Positions 42,217 to 44,361 of a DNA stretch of 44,361 nucleotides are shown here, in pieces. Numbering within the stretch: the first letter of the stretch is position 1; every line of letters begins with the position of its first letter. This DNA comes from Scleroderma bovista (lineage: Eukaryota > Basidiomycota > Agaricomycetes > Boletales > Sclerodermataceae). A program made the translations under genes and the position numbers. The notes under the pieces are model-generated. The model saw only the letters and a program-made list of their open reading frames with translations, searched no databases and had not been told where the DNA came from. Location of the stretch: contig JAYMGJ010000122.1 of NCBI GenBank assembly GCA_037178675.1, positions 1 through 44,361 of the forward strand. The letters run 5' to 3'.

Positions 42217-43649
42217 CTAGTAATCACTGTTGTCATCATTGTTGTCCCCTTCTGAGTCAAACTCAGTGCCATCATCGTCTGATCCCTGCGCGATATGATT
42301 ATAGTTGCCTTCCCTGAGAATACGCTGATAGTCATCCCACATTGCTTGCGCAATGTCGTCTCGCATCGCATGAGCTTCATCCCGATCACCAGCACCATTC
42401 CCCTCTGCAACATCATCTACTCCATGGTTGTCCTCATCCATCACACCCCCACCACCAGCAGAACCATCATTGAGACCTGGAATTGGCCCTTCAGTGGGAT
42501 TGTGAGTGCAAATGAAATTGTGAAGAGCGCAGAGTGCACTTGGAATGCGCGCTTGTGTGTCCAGGTCGAATTCAGGGGCAAGAAGTAAGATCCGAAAGCG
42601 TCGCTTGAGGACACCGAAAATTCGTTCAATGGCATTCCGAGCAGATGAATGACGTAGATTAAACAACTCTTCTTTGTTGGCAGGCCTATACACTTGATTA
42701 CACAATGTTGTTCAGATTTAAAATCTTTGCTTACCGCAGTTGTGCCTGTCACCATTCAGCAAGATGATACCAAATATTTCGGTATGGGACAAGAAGTTCT
42801 GCTTGCAATGGGAAGCCGGCGTCAGCAAGGAAATATTTTCCAGGGGGGATTTGGAGGCCTTTTGTGCATGCATCTTGGTAAATACGTGCGTCCGTGGCTG
42901 AGCCTTCCCATCCGGTCAATGCATAAGTAAAGAACAGGTCGAAATCGCATGAGAAAAGACAATTTTGGGATGTGAATCCCTTGCGATTCCGGTAAGTGCC
43001 GTGTTTGAGTGCACCAGGAGCGGCTTGAATATGACTGCCGTCCAAGGCGCCAATGGCGTCCTTGAAAAACGGCCAGAATCGGGGGTTCTCCCGGATGCGG
43101 GCATGGGTCTTGTTGCGATCCGGAAGATGGTCATATTGGGTGTAAAATGGCGGAGATGACAGTATGAACAACATCTTGTGGAAGTACCTGCAAAAAGTTC
43201 AGTGAGATAATAACATTTATCAAGTTGGAAACTTACTGAGAAATGGTTGCATTCGAGCGCTGAAACCATTCGCCAACGTGGCGAATGGTTAATCCAGTGA
43301 CACATGTGTATAAAAAGATGGACAATTGTTCTTCAAGCGAGACCCACTTGGAATTACCATGGCCCTGGGCACGCAGGTCTGCTATGAGCTTTGCAAAAAC
43401 AAATGCATCCATTCCCAGCTCGCATCGAATCCGGTCTGGGTGCCCCACAAGGAGCTCAATTACCCAGGCCTCACCTGAAAGCGCTGAAGTATGGTATGGT
43501 TCTGGGTCCTTTTTTCCATGTCCCAGAGGCTGGATGATAGTTACCGTTGCACATGTGATAAGACTGAAAATTAGCACCATGAGCTGGCGGATTCGCTGCT
43601 GAACTTCAGGGCGATGATAGTCCATGAAATCTACTGATAACAGCCCCAT
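42217..43649 (-). pseudogene. PIF/Harbinger DDE transposase, one stop codon
   Basis: ATG at 43649 (MGLLSVDFMDYHRPEVQQRI). Exons 43649-43237, 43187-42735 and 42685-42217, with two 49-bp introns (GTAAGT...TGCAG, GTAAGC...TATAG), give 444 codons in frame. Catalytic residues are visible: D in GALDGSHIQAAPG, D in FLADAGFPLQ, E in SARNAIERIFGVLKRRFRIL. An N-terminal helix-turn-helix-like part (FLYTCVTGLTIRHVGEWFQRS) and an acidic Asp-rich tail complete it. A single TGA (42749-42751, LAEW-stop-QAQLRP) breaks it and could come from CGA. Otherwise it looks young. Confidence 0.88.
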
Positions 43650-43699
43650 CGGTTGGTGACAACATTTAGATCTCAGACACATCTCCGCTGCATACTAAG

Positions 43700-44129
43700 C
43701 GACAGCCCATGCCAAGTTCACCTAGCTTTCACAATATCTCGAGTTCCTGAACAGGCTCTAAGGTGAAATCGACGGAACGAGGGTGCTGCGACCCCCCTTC
43801 CATACCCTTTTTTGGAAAGCCCTGCACAGCATGTAAATTGTCCGGGATAACCTGACTTGACGCGCACAATAGACACGCTGCCACCGATCACGTGTGCATG
43901 TGCTTTGAACGTGATGGTCAATGGCAGACTAGCTAGATCCCTCCTGATTCCTGACCGCACCGCACAGAGGCATCCCTTAGATCATCGAACCTCACAAGCA
44001 CACTCCCAGATGAAACCGAGACATGGAAGGACCACGAATGCCACCCTCAGCCAGTCAACCATCTGTTGTACCTGATACAGTTCCTCGTGGATGGAATACC
44101 TCTACGCAATCCTATAGAACAGGTGATCT
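43700..44129. other. Unassigned right flank of the Harbinger element
   Basis: No repeat end or gene recognised. A frame from ATG at 44023 (MEGPRMPPSASQPS) might be a 5' exon joined to the frame at 44130. Confidence 0.3.
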
Positions 44130-44361
44130 GAGCCTCGGGAAAAAGCTGTCCTCAAGGATCTCGACCACATCGCTGTCGTGCCCCTCGATTATTTCAACAC
44201 TGCTGTCTTGCCACCCCTCCACCCAGGGATGAACATTGGGGAGATCGAAAGTCGCCTAACTAGTTCTGGAGTATTGTCCATGGAGTCAGGTCGATGGGCT
44301 GCATTTCCACGAAATCCAGAAAAAGAGACAAGCCATGAAGACACAGTCTTCGGCGGACTAC
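44130..44361 (+). CDS. Open frame running off the window end, unknown
   Basis: An uninterrupted frame reading LKDLDHIAVVPLDYFNTAVL then PPLHPGMNIGEIESRL continues to the last base. It has balanced amino-acid use and lacks the decay seen elsewhere. A 5' exon may lie at 44023-44120. Too short to assign. Confidence 0.4.

Larger units (their letters stand above)
41374..43700. mobile_element. PIF/Harbinger-type DNA transposon (two genes)
   Basis: Convergent pair: an accessory ORF (+, 41374-42114) and a DDE_4-type transposase (-, 43649-42217). This two-gene layout is known for PIF/Harbinger elements. I could not find matching terminal inverted repeats or a 3-bp duplication; the left end seems lost at the E5 junction. 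Confidence 0.7.

Noticed and set aside
1..44361. tRNA or rRNA genes
   Set aside because: No cloverleaf-like B-box region or rRNA sequence was recognised by eye; a dedicated scan was not possible.

Overview
This looks like DNA from a mushroom-forming fungus (Agaricomycete basidiomycete). Protein-coding exons are split by introns of about 40-55 nt with GT...AG ends and CTAAC-like branch sites. The repeat families seen are chromodomain Ty3/gypsy, KDZ transposase linked to a TET/JBP-type dioxygenase, PIF/Harbinger, a fungal tyrosine recombinase and solo LTRs. I saw no convincing intact housekeeping gene; nearly the whole window is nested transposable elements. Identifications come from reading translations and recalling families, not from database searches.

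Layout. (1) 1-8012: the 3' part of a degraded gypsy chromovirus on the + strand (RT end, RNase H, integrase, chromodomain), with a convergent antisense ORF (Zn2Cys6-like plus coiled coil), a polypurine tract and a 591-bp 3' LTR. The antisense ORF is split by a 3.7-kb insertion, E1, which itself holds a poly(A)-type retroinsertion and a 275-bp solo LTR. (2) About 8240-28335: a composite DNA transposon of about 20 kb with long, complex terminal inverted repeats (35-bp satellite plus 30-bp ACCGGT-rich repeats). It carries a TET/JBP-type dioxygenase pseudogene, a small intact unknown gene (D), an eight-exon KDZ transposase, an intact seven-exon unknown gene (A), a Ser/Pro-rich gene (B) and a Zn2Cys6-like/coiled-coil gene (C) split by E2. 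(3) 28336-32309: a 1.19-kb solo LTR, remnants of a spliced minus-strand gene and a degenerate repeat field. (4) 32310-37052: a tyrosine-recombinase gene on the minus strand split by E3, which has its own nested solo LTR. (5) 37288-41042: a decayed C-terminal fragment of the SF3B1/Hsh155 splicing factor, split by E4. (6) 41293-43700: a short E5 fragment abutting a two-gene PIF/Harbinger element. (7) The last 650 bases are mostly unassigned, with one open frame running off the end.

Two themes join the regions. First, premature stops and lost catalytic residues are almost all explained by CpG to TpG/CpA transitions, as expected after cytosine methylation. This includes the 5-methylcytosine-oxidase-like gene itself, which has lost its 2-oxoglutarate-binding Arg codon to TGA, and the RT and KDZ active-site Asp codons, which read Asn. 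Second, a family of 2.06-2.34-kb LTR-like elements (E1-E5), carrying a conserved ORF of about 130 codons, has inserted four times inside genes. The 4-bp target duplications fit NCGN, meaning integration at CpG sites.
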